Shown: positions 62,736-64,000 of the stretch, one piece after another
How the letters are laid out: each line of letters opens with the position of its first letter
Numbering within the stretch: position 1 is the first letter of the stretch
Assembly: GCA_947568835.1 (NCBI GenBank)
Contig: OX387602.1
Span: 22,929,021 to 22,993,020, forward strand
Length of the DNA stretch: 64,000 nt
Direction of reading: 5' to 3'
From: Protonemura montana
Lineage: Eukaryota; Arthropoda; Insecta; Plecoptera; Nemouridae
Position numbers and translations under genes: made by a program
The notes under the pieces: generated by a model
What the model was told of the DNA's origin: nothing
The model's input: only the letters and a program-made list of their open reading frames with translations
Database searches by the model: none

Positions 62736-63516
62736 TTGAAATCACATCAATCAATTTCACATTTTTGTTCGCGCTGTAGCGACCGAACACCTACGCTGAT
62801 TTAAAGAAAATTTGCAGAGAACATTTTTGTGTTCTCAACTTAGAACCCGTGCGTTTTTCCAGCAAAATTGGTAAAATAGTTTAAAAAATGTTCAACATTT
62901 TCATATTTTGTATAGCCATTTAGGAGTTGTACCGCCGAAAGTATTTGATATTTTTTCTCTAAACTTTGCAAAGATGTGACATACATCTAAATTAAGTTGT
63001 TGTGAAGTTTTTAAACCATTATGTGTTTTCTTTCTCTTTTTATTGACAAATTTCCGACCTTATTTTGTGACGTTTGGCTGTTTTGGCTTCACATTTGTTC
63101 ATCCCAAAATATCGCTACGCTCATCTCTCAACGCTAGTAAAATTGCGTTCGAGAAGCCCTCGTTATTTAAAATGTATCTCCGGTCGGGAGAAGGCGTAAA
63201 TTTAGTTAATTTCAGGCCGCATAAAAGTCGCGTATGACGAGCATTTTGCATACTTAGCCTCCGCTCAGCGTTTCAATAATGAGTGACACTTACAAATGCA
63301 TATATTAGACAGGCGAGACGGAAATATCATATCATGTGGCAATTGTTTTGTTAAACATGCCACCCAAGATACCAGAAGATTATTGTGCAGGCGATGACGA
63401 TGTTTACAATAGAATTCGGGTCAACAATGTGTGGACAAGCGAAGAAGGAAAACTGACTTGAGACGGGACTTGAATTGGCGAATGAAGCTCAAATTTGTGA
63501 AAATTAGTTGAAAGTA

Positions 63517-63522
63517 TTTATT
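63517..63522 (-). promoter_or_regulatory. candidate polyadenylation signal of the - strand gene
   Basis: AATAAA on the - strand, about 295 bases past the stop codon at 63817-63819. Confidence 0.4.
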
Positions 63523-63816
63523 GTTCTAGAGACATTTTGACCAGTTGCTTTGCCTGTCGCTTAAGACATGAGAAAATTATAATTTCAATTGAGGAATCAC
63601 GACACATTGTCAACGCTTGTCAACGGCAACTCTCGCTTGTAAGCACTCAAATTCCCCGGAGGTGTGTGCTTTCCTTGAGAGTATATTTGCACGGCGCATG
63701 CCGCGTTGGCTTAGGTCGTAAACCCTGCCTAGACAACACCTGTCTATCCATCCAACAGAGATGTCCTAAGTCCTAGCGTTGCCCTTCTCACAGTTTCCGG
63801 GCGCCCGCGCCGTGCC

Positions 63817-64000
63817 TCACTCCCAGACGTCTTCTGGGTCCACGATGTTCCCATCCCCGTCGCGCACGCCTTCTACGCGCGGGACGTCGATCACAGAACG
63901 CACAGGGATTACACGCTTCGCGGTTATGACCTCGATCACAGCCTCCTTGCGGTCGGGGGGTGGCGTCGCGGCGTCCACCACTTCGTCGGCGTCTCCACGT
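63817..64000 (-). CDS. C-terminal end of an unrecognised protein (partial)
   Basis: On the - strand, 60 codons stay open from the window edge to a TGA at 63817-63819. The sequence includes RGDADEVVDAATPPPDRKEA, VIEVITAKRVIPVRSVIDVP and RVEGVRDGDGNIVDPEDVWE at the very end. The GC-rich codon use matches the RyR exons, and the bias fits a real coding exon. The acidic C-terminus and Val/Ile-rich repeats do not let me name a family. The exon may start beyond the window; it is convergent with RyR. Confidence 0.6.
   Translation of the reverse strand, partial: RGDADEVVDAATPPPDRKEAVIEVITAKRVIPVRSVIDVPRVEGVRDGDGNIVDPEDVWE

Larger units (their letters stand above)
62111..63816. other. intergenic region between RyR and a - strand gene
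   Basis: It holds a near-complete reversed copy of the tRNA-like repeat (about 62447-62735) and otherwise AT-rich DNA without a supportable gene. A TTTATT at 63517-63522 is the - strand AATAAA that probably ends the gene at 63817-64000. RyR and that gene therefore converge. Confidence 0.6.

Noticed and set aside
63357-63461. Small open frame starting MPPKIPEDYCAGDDDVY
   Set aside because: Only 34 codons, no similarity and no splice context. It could be chance.

Overview
This window is animal nuclear DNA, almost certainly from an arthropod. Genes are split into many short exons with GT-AG (and some GC-AG) introns. The dominant gene encodes a ryanodine receptor whose exons read like insect RyR sequences. 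Coding exons are GC-rich; introns and intergenic DNA are more AT-rich and carry tRNA-like repeats, a 5S-like element and a decayed LINE fragment. I cannot place it below arthropod level: crustacean, chelicerate or insect all remain possible.

Layout. (1) 1-3110, + strand: the 3' part of an AUTS2/fibrosin (Drosophila Tay bridge) family gene, with three clear exons and one tentative small upstream exon, then a 3' UTR. (2) 4561-8398, + strand: a complete four-exon tetraspanin of 249 residues. (3) 8399-10683: intergenic DNA without a convincing gene. (4) 10684-61902, + strand: a complete ryanodine receptor gene. I could chain 98 coding exons with every splice phase matching, giving about 5,145 residues, plus two extra alternative exons. 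Intron 1 is 8.8 kb; most of the others are 70-1,000 bp. (5) 61903-63816: RyR 3' UTR and repeat-bearing intergenic DNA. (6) 63817-64000, - strand: the last 60 codons of an unrecognised gene that continues past the window.

RyR is the intracellular calcium-release channel of the ER/SR. The domain order is readable exon by exon: N-terminal IP3R-like domains, SPRY1, RyR repeats 1-2, SPRY2, a basic serine-rich linker, SPRY3, a long helical solenoid, RyR repeats 3-4 with a PKA-type RRxS site, the central solenoid, an EF-hand pair, the membrane segments, the GGGIGD pore loop and the C-terminal zinc site.

The most interesting features are in RyR splicing. Two pairs of frame-locked mutually exclusive exons are visible: 24a/24b in SPRY2, and 71a/71b in the region where 71b looks like the vertebrate RYR version. 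There is a 15-nt microexon, a 51-nt cassette exon, and four GC-AG introns, one of them on alternative exon 71b. The other notable item is a repeat family with a tRNA-like body placed near its 3' end, in at least four whole or partial copies. Splice junctions were read by eye from consensus sites, phase and family similarity; no transcript data were available.
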